A stretch of 7,215 nucleotides of DNA from Treponema sp. (GCA_031284195.1 JAITAI010000085.1:1-7215); one strand, 5' to 3'; shown: positions 1 through 5,534, counted from the stretch's first letter. The notes: generated by a model not told the origin, from the sequence alone. Numbers and translations are program-made.

Positions 1-264
1 GCTGTTCCTCAGGGCGTCTCAAGCATACAGATCATGCGTGAGCCTGGTTATGTGCTTCGCTTTTCTGCTTCGGTATAATCCCCGTTGACTCTGGCCCTGT
101 TCCCCTTAGCTTTGTATGCGTCTCCCCGGTTATTCAGGAGTCGGCGTTGGGGTCTATTCTGATAGTATAATACTGTCGGCTATGGCGCGGGTCATAGTTT
201 TTCTTATTGGAATATACGTTTCCCCGGTTATTAGCGGCAGTGGGAAAGTGCCGGAAAACCTTTA
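1..264. other. Noncoding or decayed DNA, no convincing gene
   Basis: No start codon with a ribosome binding site and no recognisable product was found. On the plus strand, frame 1 is open from the window edge to a TAA at 76-78 and ends in ...MREPGYVLRFSASV. This could be the last 25 residues of a gene lying to the left, but an open stretch this short is expected by chance. The 12-mer TCCCCGGTTATT occurs twice, at 123-134 and 221-232 (98 bp apart), with similar but imperfect flanks, which hints at an old local duplication. Confidence 0.4.
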
Positions 265-348
265 ACCGTCCCGGAACGTCCTTGGGGATTTTTTAAGGCT
301 TTTAGGGATCCTTTGCGGGTGTCCGATGATGTTCCGGGGGCGTCCGAG

Positions 349-637
349 GACTGAAAAAGCATCCTTGAAGATGCTCCGAGAGTCTCCGAAGACTACAAGA
401 ACGTCTTCGAGGATGCTTCGAGAGTGTCCAAAGACTGAAAGAGCGTCTTTGAGGATGCTTTGAGAGTGTTCGGGGACTGAAAGAACATCTCTGAGGACGC
501 TCCAAAAGCCTCCAAGGACTGAAACAATGTCTTCGATGATGCTCCGAAAGCCTCCAAGAGCGCCTGTCTTCGACGATGTTTAGAGAGTGTTCAGAGACTG
601 AAAGAGAATCCTTGAGGATGTTCCGAGAGTAATTAGA
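349..637. repeat. 42-bp imperfect tandem repeat array, seven units
   Basis: Units begin at 349, 391, 433, 475, 517, 559 and 596. All are 42 bp except the sixth, which has lost 5 bp. Most units start GACTGAAAGA, then CGTCTTTGAGGATGCT, then a GAGAGTGT-like end, and they differ from one another at many positions. Worn copies extend left to about 265 (for example CGTCCTTGGGGAT near 277 and GATGATGTTCCGG at 326). Each unit carries a weak dyad around its centre, clearest in unit 1 as GCATC-N6-GATGC. Read on the minus strand, the array keeps one frame open as a 14-residue repeat of the type LSKHPQRRSFSLWT. That reading would start at a TTG near 682 with no ribosome binding site, so translation is doubtful. 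Confidence 0.85.
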
Positions 638-912
638 GATGTTCGCAGATATATAAAGAGTATACACAAAGGATTCCGCCAAAACACAAGCGATTCTGGC
701 TTACTTGCCTTTGTCCAGTACCGGTACCTCCCGTTCCCTTCCAGAACTGCTGTTTCTGCTGCATCCTTCCCCTGCGGTACCAGTTCCCTCAGCACTTCCT
801 TTTGTCCCATCCCTTCTCTTCCGGCCATCCGGTTCTCATGCCATTATGCTATCAAAGGACTCATGGCTATTGGTTTTACAAAGGAACAAGATCACTGATC
901 TTTACCGGTCCC
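638..912. other. Intergenic DNA between the repeat array and traX
   Basis: Short open frames exist on both strands, but none has a ribosome binding site or a recognisable product. The only local structures are the 10-bp palindrome GTACCGGTAC at 718-727 and the dyad at 888-902, described separately. Nothing else could be supported here. Confidence 0.5.
888..902 (-). terminator. Possible weak terminator behind traX
   Basis: A perfect inverted repeat, AAGATCA-C-TGATCTT, lies 10 bp beyond the traX stop codon in the direction of transcription. On the minus strand it is followed by GTTCCTTTG, which is a poor T-tract. It may be a weak intrinsic terminator or simply a DNA palindrome. Confidence 0.3.
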
Positions 913-1722
913 TCATCGTATAAACCAAGCGATAATATAAAAACTATAGAGATGGGTAGGATAAAAGATATAGAAAAAGTACTTGCCCCCTCGTCCCCGC
1001 TGTCCGTTGTATAGCCACATAGGTACTATGGCGCTTACCATGAGCCACTGGGCATCCTTGGTGGTCAGCGCTGAAAAGACGCTGATGAGCAACACCACCC
1101 CCATTTGGGCAAGCCGGAACTTCCGCAGGATATAAAACAACACCCCCATGAGGATCAGAACGAATCCGCCCTCGACGATGATAGGATTGGGGATAAAAAG
1201 CAGGAGCATGGTCAAAGGCCGGGAAAAGGGGGTCTTGGAAATGATTACCAGCAGCCCAAGACCGATGAGCCAAGGGAGGATCATCCCTCCCACAGCAAGC
1301 AGGATCCTGCTTGTTTTGTGGGCGGTAATACTGGTGCGGAGCAGGTCAACCATCAGCATATAAAAGGTGATCATGAAGAGGGTACCAAACATATTATTGA
1401 TGAGTACTACCGGCTCAAGTCGCATGAAATGGGAAAGCCCCATAGATATGCCCGACATCACGAGAAATCCCAGGAGAAGCTGGAGCATATACCTTTTTTT
1501 GCTCCGGGTATAGTAAAAGCCTTCTGCACAGAGGAATATAAACAGGGTTGCCACAGGACGGCCAAACCAATTAAACCAGGCCGGGACCCCTTGGGTATAG
1601 AAGATCTGGTGCAGATGGTCCATGACCATAAGCGCCAGGGCCATGACTTTAATAGCCGTTCCTGAAAGGATCTGACCTTTGGCGTGATGATTGCGGAAGA
1701 TCCCTGTTTTTGTATGTATCAT
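913..1722 (-). CDS. TraX family integral membrane protein
   Basis: A 269-residue, strongly hydrophobic protein with about eight or nine likely membrane spans and no separate signal peptide. It carries the features of the TraX family: LSGTAIKVMALALMVMDH at 19-36, a GRPVATLFIFLCAEGFYYTR block at 54-73 followed by SKKRYML, and the C-terminal signature YNGQRGRGGKYFFYIFYPTHL at 238-258. TraX of the F plasmid is required for N-acetylation of the pilin subunit. Chromosomal relatives are common in Firmicutes and spirochaetes and mostly have no known substrate; acyl transfer to a surface molecule is the usual guess. No conjugation genes are nearby, so it should not be read as part of a transfer system. 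The start at 1722 keeps the conserved N-terminal motif, although the upstream sequence has no strong ribosome binding site. It appears to be transcribed alone. The family call is firm and the function is not. Confidence 0.88.
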   Translation of the reverse strand: MIHTKTGIFRNHHAKGQILSGTAIKVMALALMVMDHLHQIFYTQGVPAWFNWFGRPVATLFIFLCAEGFYYTRSKKRYMLQLLLGFLVMSGISMGLSHFMRLEPVVLINNMFGTLFMITFYMLMVDLLRTSITAHKTSRILLAVGGMILPWLIGLGLLVIISKTPFSRPLTMLLLFIPNPIIVEGGFVLILMGVLFYILRKFRLAQMGVVLLISVFSALTTKDAQWLMVSAIVPMWLYNGQRGRGGKYFFYIFYPTHLYSFYIIAWFIR

Positions 1723-1761
1723 AGATTACCAACACATCTTGTTAGTCTTTTCTATACAAAA

Positions 1762-1781
1762 GAGGCTTTTTCAAAAGCCTC
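1762..1781 (-). terminator. Perfect 9-bp hairpin upstream of traX
   Basis: GAGGCTTTT-TC-AAAAGCCTC forms a perfect inverted repeat. On the minus strand it is followed by TTTTGTATAG, so it could stop read-through from the higA-like gene. It lies only 40 bp before the traX start, so it could instead act as an attenuator in the traX leader. The hairpin is certain and the role is inferred. Confidence 0.5.
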
Positions 1782-1900
1782 AAAAGACCCGCAGTACTTT
1801 CTGAGAGATAAGGATGCATCAAGAACCTTCAGATAAAGTAGGATATTACTCTTTTTTAACTTTTTTACCATCACCCTGTTCCTCGATAGCCCAGCCCTAT

Positions 1901-1942
1901 AAAGAAAAAGCCCCTAAAAACCCGCCAGAATTATTAGAGGCT
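1901..1942 (-). terminator. Intrinsic terminator of the higA-like gene
   Basis: On the minus strand AGCCTCTAA pairs with TTAGGGGCT across a 16-nt loop and is followed by TTTTTCTTTAT. One position is a U-G wobble on the minus transcript but a C-A mismatch on the plus transcript, so the structure favours minus-strand use. It starts 60 bp beyond the stop codon at 2003. The interval 1782-1900 between this hairpin and the one at 1762-1781 shows nothing further. Confidence 0.75.
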
Positions 1943-2002
1943 TCACTTCTCGTTTAGGCCCATGGAACAGATCGTACGAAACCAAGAATCCTCTGGCGCC
2001 GT

Positions 2003-2455
2003 TTACCAGTTTTCCCCCGATGAAGCGCCCTCCTGAAAGTTCGGATCTTTTACTTTTTTTGCCCGGGGCTTCCGGGGTTTTTTCTCGGTACTTTTCTCTA
2101 CAGAAGCAGGTTTGGCGGCATTCCGCTTGGCAGCGGGTTTGCTTGCAACGGTCCTGATCGAGGGTTTTTTAGCCTTAGGTATCTGCTTTATGATTTCGGC
2201 TAATTCCGAATCTTGATCTAACTTAATCAGATCAAAGTTATTCTGCAAATCAATCCAGTACTGTACGGTAGTATTGAAGTATTTTGATAAACGCTTGGCA
2301 ATATGCAGGCTTATCTTTGCCTTGTTGCTGACTATCTGCCGGATCGCCGATACACTCATTTGAATGTCTTCTGCTAATTGGGTAGGGTTGATTTGGTACT
2401 CATCCAAGAGATCTCTTAATACATCTCCGGGTAGTAAGACTGATGACTTTTTCAT
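2003..2455 (-). CDS. higA-like: HigA/VapI-type HTH protein with basic C-terminal tail
   Basis: A 150-residue protein. Residues 1-75 match the HigA/VapI antitoxin family: LLPGDVLRDLLDEY at 7-20, a Cro/CI-type helix-turn-helix over about 23-50 (TQLAEDIQMSVSAIRQIV), then ISLHIAKRLSKYF and the typical WIDLQNNFDL at 67-76. Residues 92-137 are rich in Lys, Ala and Pro (KAKKPS, KPAAKRNAAKP, KKPRKPRAKK), resembling a histone H1 tail and likely adding nonspecific DNA contacts. The chosen start at 2455 has AGGAG 8 nt upstream; the frame extends 22 codons further, to 2521, but without that site. HigA proteins bind DNA, repress their own promoter and neutralise a HigB RNase, whose gene normally lies just upstream. 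No HigB frame is visible on either side, so this may be an orphan antitoxin or a plain regulator. Confidence 0.85.
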   Translation of the reverse strand: MKKSSVLLPGDVLRDLLDEYQINPTQLAEDIQMSVSAIRQIVSNKAKISLHIAKRLSKYFNTTVQYWIDLQNNFDLIKLDQDSELAEIIKQIPKAKKPSIRTVASKPAAKRNAAKPASVEKSTEKKPRKPRAKKVKDPNFQEGASSGENW

Positions 2456-2483
2456 GCATAAAACTCCTTGCAAGATTTCTTTG

Positions 2484-2494
2484 TATAGTCTATA
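2484..2494 (-). promoter_or_regulatory. Possible operator palindrome upstream of higA-like gene
   Basis: TATAG-T-CTATA is a perfect 11-bp palindrome lying 28 bp before the start codon at 2455, within an AT-rich stretch where the promoter should be. HigA-type repressors normally bind such dyads over their own promoter, so autoregulation is a fair guess. Its TATAGA/TATACA halves could also serve as a -10 box; no convincing -35 was found. Confidence 0.4.
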
Positions 2495-2578
2495 ACCAAA
2501 CAGTATAACACTAAAGATCATAGAACTATTTATAATAATACTATCTTTTTAATCATATTACTAGTCCTTTTTACGCTT

Positions 2579-2630
2579 ATTGAGGAAAAAATGCTTGTTT
2601 GAGCATTTTTTTAATTCATGGTTCCTCAAT
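2579..2630. terminator. Nested inverted repeats, bidirectional terminator
   Basis: The inner hairpin has arms AAAAAATGCT (2586-2595) and AGCATTTTTT (2602-2611) with a 6-nt loop, giving a T-run on both strands, as in a bidirectional intrinsic terminator. An outer 9-bp pair, ATTGAGGAA (2579-2587) and TTCCTCAAT (2622-2630), encloses it. No intact gene now ends here on either strand, so it may be left over from a lost gene or serve to insulate the divergent higA-like and nifS promoters. Confidence 0.55.
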
Positions 2631-2818
2631 CTGAGCTACAGAAATATCAGTGAACAGCTACGCTTCAACTCAAGGGTAGCTATGGTATACCCGAGAATAG
2701 AGAAGATATAAAGTTCCAAGAAACTCCGGCGCAGTATCCCTACAGCCCTAGGACTCTGGAACCCATCTGACCGGGAGGGAGTAAGGGGAAACCTGGCAGA
2801 AATCTGTAGACAGGGTAA
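2631..2818. other. Intergenic DNA with a worn open frame
   Basis: No gene can be supported. On the plus strand a frame from about 2613 to a TAA at 2820-2822 is broken only by one TAA near 2700. It reads NLSYRNISEQLRFNSRVAMV and, after the stop, GLWNPSDREGVRGNLAEICRQ. The family was not recognised and one stop in roughly 70 codons is not significant on its own. A 6-bp dyad AGCTAC/GTAGCT lies near 2662-2687. Confidence 0.3.
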
Positions 2819-2847
2819 TTGACTAAAAAAATCATAAATACTAGTAT
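2819..2847 (+). promoter_or_regulatory. Candidate nifS promoter
   Basis: TTGACT (2819-2824) is followed 17 bp later by TAGTAT (2842-2847), a 5/6 and a 4/6 match to the -35 and -10 consensus. A better -10, TATAAA, begins at 2845 but would need a 20-bp spacer. The -10 overlaps the perfect palindrome ATACTAGTAT at 2838-2847. The predicted transcript would have a leader of about 100 nt containing two inverted repeats. Confidence 0.45.
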
Positions 2848-2876
2848 AAATAATGATTATAGGGTATATTTATAGG

Positions 2877-2899
2877 AATTCTAGGGTGTCCCTAGAATT
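2877..2899. promoter_or_regulatory. Perfect 10-bp hairpin in nifS leader
   Basis: Arms AATTCTAGGG and CCCTAGAATT are separated by TGT, with no mismatches. The sequence after it is AAATTTTGAG, so it is not a classical terminator for plus-strand transcription. It lies between the candidate promoter and the nifS ribosome binding site and could be an operator, a stabilising 5' hairpin or an attenuator. Confidence 0.5.
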
Positions 2900-2912
2900 A
2901 AATTTTGAGTAT

Positions 2913-2939
2913 ATATATTACTATATTAGTAAGTAATAT
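2913..2939 (+). promoter_or_regulatory. IscR/Rrf2-like operator candidate before nifS
   Basis: The core is TTACTA-TAT-TAGTAA (2918-2932), two perfect 6-bp arms around three A/T bases. A second pairing, ATATTACT (2915-2922) with AGTAATAT (2932-2939), overlaps it. The ACTA-N3-TAGT core and its spacing match the centre of the type 1 IscR box of gamma-proteobacteria (ACTR-WWW-YAGT), but the flanking G/C positions of that box differ. An Fe-S-sensing Rrf2 regulator would make sense ahead of nifS. The site sits just upstream of the ribosome binding site AAAGGAG at 2942-2948, so binding would block elongation or translation rather than the promoter itself. Confidence 0.4.
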
Positions 2940-2953
2940 GTAAAGGAGCATCT

Positions 2954-4183
2954 ATGGCGGAACGGCGGGTTTATATTGATTATAATGCGACTACCCCTCT
3001 CAAGGAAGAGGTTAAGGCCGCGATGATCCAAGATTTGGAGGTCTACGGAAATGCGTCGAGTATGCACCGCTCAGGTAGACTGGCCCATGCCCGGGTTGAA
3101 GAGGCAAGACGTGCGGTAGGGGAACTTTTGGGGGCCTCTCCAGGGACCATTATCTTTACCTCGGGAGGATCCGAATCAAATAACACGGTTTTCCAAACCA
3201 TGCGGCAGTTCGCTTCAGGCCCAGATGGCCGATTGCTAACCGAAGGCAGGACCGAGATCATCACTACCAGTATTGAACACCCTTGTATCCTTAATGCTGC
3301 GGCCTTCTTACAAACCTTGGGCTTTACGGTACGGTTCCTTCCGGTGGATTCTTATGGGAAAGTGCAGCTCGATACCCTCAAAGCAGCCTTAAACGAACGG
3401 ACTTTGTTTGTGTCGGTGATGATGGCTAACAACGAAATCGGAACCATCCAGGATATCCGGGAAATTACCGCCCTGGTGAAGGCTGCCGGAGCCTGGATGC
3501 ACACCGATGCAGTACAGGCAGTGGGAAAGATACCGGTGAACGTGGTTGAATTGGGGGTGGACTACCTCACCATGTCAGCTCATAAAATCTACGGTCCCAA
3601 GGGAGTAGGGGCCTTGTATGCCCGGAAAGGAGCGCCTCTCTTTCCCCTGATCCGCGGAGGCCACCAGGAAGACAGTATCCGGGCGGGAACTTATAACAAC
3701 ATCGGTATCCTCGGGTTGGGGAAAGCTGCCAGTCTTGCGCAAGGAGCAGTAGAGCGTTACGGTAGAGAAATATCGGCCCTTCGAACCCAGCTTCGAGACG
3801 GACTGCTTGCCAAGGTACCGAATATTACCATAAACGGTCATCCCCAGGATGTGCTTCCTAATACCCTGAATGTGTCCTTTCCTGGCGCAGAGGGAGAATC
3901 GATCCTCCTGTCCCTGGACATTATGGGTATTGAAGCTTCCACCGGTTCTGCCTGCGCTTCAGGCAGCCTTGAGCCTTCCCATGTGCTCATGGCTATTGGG
4001 GCAGGGCCTGAACTTGCCCATGGTTCGATACGGTTTAGTTTGGGTTGGGGACTTACCGCAGAGGATATTGCCTATATTATTGAAACCGTACCACCCATCA
4101 TCGAGCGGTTGCGATCCATGTCAACCCTCCATTACCCAGATGCGGCGAAGGAAGTTTCGGGCAGTACAGTCTGTATGGTATGA
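2954..4183 (+). CDS. nifS: Cysteine desulfurase NifS
   Basis: A 409-residue PLP-dependent enzyme that converts L-cysteine to L-alanine and passes the persulfide sulfur to a scaffold for Fe-S cluster assembly. Visible family features are YIDYNATTP (7-15), the PLP phosphate loop TSGGSESNN (69-77), EHP with His109 that stacks on the cofactor, HTDAVQAVG (183-191) with Asp185 and Gln188, the Schiff-base lysine Lys211 in SAHKIYGPKG, and the catalytic Cys334 in the short group I loop STGSACASGSLEPSHVL. Length is normal for NifS/IscS. The ATG at 2954 has AAAGGAG 5 nt upstream. The NifS rather than IscS name rests on the adjacent BFD-containing nifU; no nitrogenase gene is in view, so a housekeeping role is equally possible. 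It probably forms an operon with nifU, 193 bp downstream. Confidence 0.95.
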   Translation: MAERRVYIDYNATTPLKEEVKAAMIQDLEVYGNASSMHRSGRLAHARVEEARRAVGELLGASPGTIIFTSGGSESNNTVFQTMRQFASGPDGRLLTEGRTEIITTSIEHPCILNAAAFLQTLGFTVRFLPVDSYGKVQLDTLKAALNERTLFVSVMMANNEIGTIQDIREITALVKAAGAWMHTDAVQAVGKIPVNVVELGVDYLTMSAHKIYGPKGVGALYARKGAPLFPLIRGGHQEDSIRAGTYNNIGILGLGKAASLAQGAVERYGREISALRTQLRDGLLAKVPNITINGHPQDVLPNTLNVSFPGAEGESILLSLDIMGIEASTGSACASGSLEPSHVLMAIGAGPELAHGSIRFSLGWGLTAEDIAYIIETVPPIIERLRSMSTLHYPDAAKEVSGSTVCMV

Positions 4184-4200
4184 GTTCGATTCTGACCTAT

Positions 4201-4263
4201 GAAGCAGGTTTGGAGATGGGGGTGTAGAGAAAAGTTCTTCCCCACCGCTTCCCATCGTGCTTC
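4201..4263 (+). other. Strong RNA fold in the nifS-nifU spacer
   Basis: Three nested pairings are visible: GAAGCA (4201-4206) with TGCTTC (4258-4263), GATGGG (4215-4220) with CCCATC (4251-4256), and GGTG (4221-4224) with CACC (4243-4246). The two inner 5' arms are continuous as GATGGGGGTG, with only a GCTT bulge on the 3' side. There is no T-run, so it is not a simple terminator. It may be a processing or stability element that sets the NifS:NifU ratio. The rest of the spacer (4264-4376) holds the nifU ribosome binding site and no gene. Confidence 0.45.
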
Positions 4264-4376
4264 ATGGGGAAGGGTTCGTTGAACTCACCTTGCCGAAGGG
4301 AGTAATGGAGAGCAGGGATACAGGGAAGCGCCCTTCAAACAAGGGATTTGTTTCCCATCAGAGAGAGGAGAAGACC

Positions 4377-4970
4377 ATGTCCGATTGGTTATATTCAGAT
4401 ACGGTGAAAGATCATTTCACCAATCCCCGGAATGTGCTCTTAGGGGATGAAGCGAGTTTTCCCGCCAATGCCCGAGGGCAAACGGGAAATATTAAATGCG
4501 GCGATCAGATGCTGATGCTCCTGAAAATCCAGGATGATGTCATCACCGATGTGCGGTGGAAAACCTATGGCTGTGCCAGCGCCATTGCATCCACCAGTAT
4601 GCTTTCCGAAATCATCAAGGGTATGCATATTAAAGAGGCTTATACCATTCGGCCTGAAGACCTGGTAGAGAAACTCGGCGGTCTGCCGGATTACAAGATC
4701 CACTGTTCGGTCTTGGGGGATAAAGCCCTGCGTTCTGCCATAGACGACTATCTTGCCAAGACCGGCAGGGCAGGACTTCTGCAAGAGGCGGCCACGGAAA
4801 TTTGCCATTGCCTGGGGATCACCGATAAGGATATTGAAACGGCTTTTCACAAGGGGGCTCGTACCTGGGAAGCCTTGCAACAGGCTACCAAGATAGGGAC
4901 CGGTTGCGGTACCTGTAAGGGAAATGCCCTGGAACTGCTCCACCAGTTTACCCATATATACGGGATGTAA
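4377..4970 (+). CDS. nifU: NifU-type Fe-S scaffold, IscU plus BFD domains
   Basis: A 197-residue protein. Residues 1-130 are the IscU-like scaffold, with the three cluster ligands Cys41 (in KCGDQM, with Asp43), Cys66 (GCASAIASTSM) and Cys110 (HCSVLG), which builds a transient [2Fe-2S] cluster from iron and NifS-derived sulfur. Residues 140-186 are a BFD-like ferredoxin domain with Cys143-x-Cys145 and Cys177-x2-Cys180, the permanent [2Fe-2S] site of NifU. The C-terminal Nfu domain of the 300-residue Azotobacter-type NifU is absent and is not found in any frame downstream. The frame extends 40 codons upstream of the chosen ATG, but GAGAGGAG just before 4377 and the family N-terminus (LYSDTVKDHFTNPRN) decide the start. 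Its TAA stop coincides exactly with the first bases of the duplicated block that follows. Confidence 0.93.
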   Translation: MSDWLYSDTVKDHFTNPRNVLLGDEASFPANARGQTGNIKCGDQMLMLLKIQDDVITDVRWKTYGCASAIASTSMLSEIIKGMHIKEAYTIRPEDLVEKLGGLPDYKIHCSVLGDKALRSAIDDYLAKTGRAGLLQEAATEICHCLGITDKDIETAFHKGARTWEALQQATKIGTGCGTCKGNALELLHQFTHIYGM

Positions 4971-5091
4971 CATCCACGGGTACGGCTCAAGCCCAGGCTT
5001 GCCGGTGCAGGATCATCCAGAGGCGTTCGTTCTTGCACCGGAGCTGAGCTTGCAGGGGTTTCCCCGGAGATACCTGTTAGGGCTCCACCGG
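4971..5091 (+). ncRNA. Structured intergenic element, copy A
   Basis: About 120 bp of noncoding sequence directly after nifU, roughly 85% identical by eye to 6643-6763. It can form AAGCC/GGCTT (4989-5000), CCGGTGCA (5002-5009) with TGCACCGG (5034-5041), GGGG-TTT-CCCC (5055-5065) and GGAG (5066-5069) with CTCC (5083-5086). All four stems, the second shortened, are also present in the other copy. No open frame is shared, so conservation is more likely at the RNA or DNA structure level. It could be a leader RNA, a nifU 3' element or a repetitive element; no known riboswitch or intron class was recognised. Confidence 0.5.
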
Positions 5092-5112
5092 TACATGAGC
5101 ATCATCCCCAAG

Positions 5113-5289
5113 TCCAGCCTAGAATCGCCCTTAATGCATGGGGGTTCGACAAAAAAGGTCCGCAAATTACACGAATTGACGCGGATTACCAAAGACACTC
5201 AAAGTCATCCGCATAATTCGCGAACCTGAACGTTCATTTGCAGACCCCTGGTATTTCATCGAACTCACGGTAATTCCAGCTTAGAATCG
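5113..5289. mobile_element. Small palindromic insertion flanked by 15-bp direct repeats
   Basis: TCCAGCCTAGAATCG (5113-5127) and TCCAGCTTAGAATCG (5275-5289) flank about 147 bp that is absent from the second copy of the duplicated region. Inside is a long imperfect palindrome: GGTCCGCAAATTA (5157-5169) pairs with TAATTCGCGAACC (5214-5226) at 11 of 13 positions, and GCGGAT (5181-5186) with ATCCGC (5207-5212). There is no coding capacity. The form is that of a MITE-like or dispersed palindromic element. The GCGGATTA and TAATTCGCG wording is reminiscent of repeats seen beside GxxExxY-type genes in other genomes, but that is recalled, not tested. Confidence 0.5.
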
Positions 5290-5390
5290 ACTCTGGTTCC
5301 AGCAATGTATCCATAGATTTCACGGAGTAAGCGGGGTGGTGGTATAAAAATCCCCGCCCATTAAGCCGGCCTACCCCTATAAGGCTATCA

Positions 5391-5418
5391 GGAAAACCTG
5401 TCTTGTGGCTGGTTTTCC
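5391..5418 (+). promoter_or_regulatory. Conserved leader stem-loop ahead of cheY, copy A
   Basis: GGAAAACC (5391-5398) and GGTTTTCC (5411-5418) form a perfect 8-bp stem with a 12-nt loop, TGTCTTGTGGCT. The stem is preserved in the second copy at 6880-6909 with longer arms and an equal loop. The trailing AAAACCTTTTTC is a poor T-tract here, but the second copy has a long one, so an attenuator or terminator before the cheY promoter is likely. Confidence 0.5.
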
Positions 5419-5505
5419 AAAACCTTTTTCAGAACTAAGGGGTGTTTTGAAAAGGGTTCTATACATTTGATTTCTTGGCTGGTATTATAAAAGGGTACTT
5501 TAATG

Positions 5506-5534
5506 TTAAAAATTGTACCATGATAGCGTATCCT
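5506..5534 (+). promoter_or_regulatory. Candidate cheY promoter
   Basis: TTAAAA (5506-5511), a 17-bp spacer and TATCCT (5529-5534) give 4/6 matches to both sigma-70 boxes. The surrounding sequence is one of the best conserved parts of the duplicated leader, although in the second copy the same boxes are 19 bp apart. This is a weak call. Confidence 0.25.

Noticed and set aside
265..637. A CRISPR array
   Set aside because: The repeats are directly adjacent and diverged, with no unique spacers between constant repeats.
302..682. A 126-codon minus-strand frame through the 42-bp repeats
   Set aside because: It starts at TTG with no ribosome binding site, is made almost wholly of the repeat, and one unit is damaged. 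It is kept only as a comment on the array.
580..828. An 82-codon minus-strand frame starting MAGREGMGQKEVL
   Set aside because: No ribosome binding site, no recognisable family, and it runs into the repeat array in a different frame.
1105..1665. A 186-codon plus-strand frame opposite traX
   Set aside because: It is the antisense shadow of a well-supported membrane protein. The predicted product is hydrophilic and low in complexity, and it has no ribosome binding site.
2456..2521. A 22-residue N-terminal extension of the HigA-like protein
   Set aside because: The AGGAG site and the family alignment both support the start at 2455. The extension reads through the probable promoter and operator.
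4257..4376. A 40-residue N-terminal extension of NifU
   Set aside because: A good ribosome binding site just before 4377 and the usual IscU N-terminus fix the later start. The extra residues match no family feature.
4440..4973. A 177-codon minus-strand frame opposite nifU
   Set aside because: It is a shadow of nifU in another frame with no independent support.
4971..5091. A group II intron or known riboswitch in the repeated element
   Set aside because: The GTRCGG wording near the start briefly suggested an intron 5' end, but no domain V, no reverse transcriptase and no known aptamer core could be seen.
4924..5229. A 101-codon plus-strand frame overlapping the end of nifU
   Set aside because: It runs through noncoding repeat DNA, is not shared with the second copy of that DNA and has no ribosome binding site.
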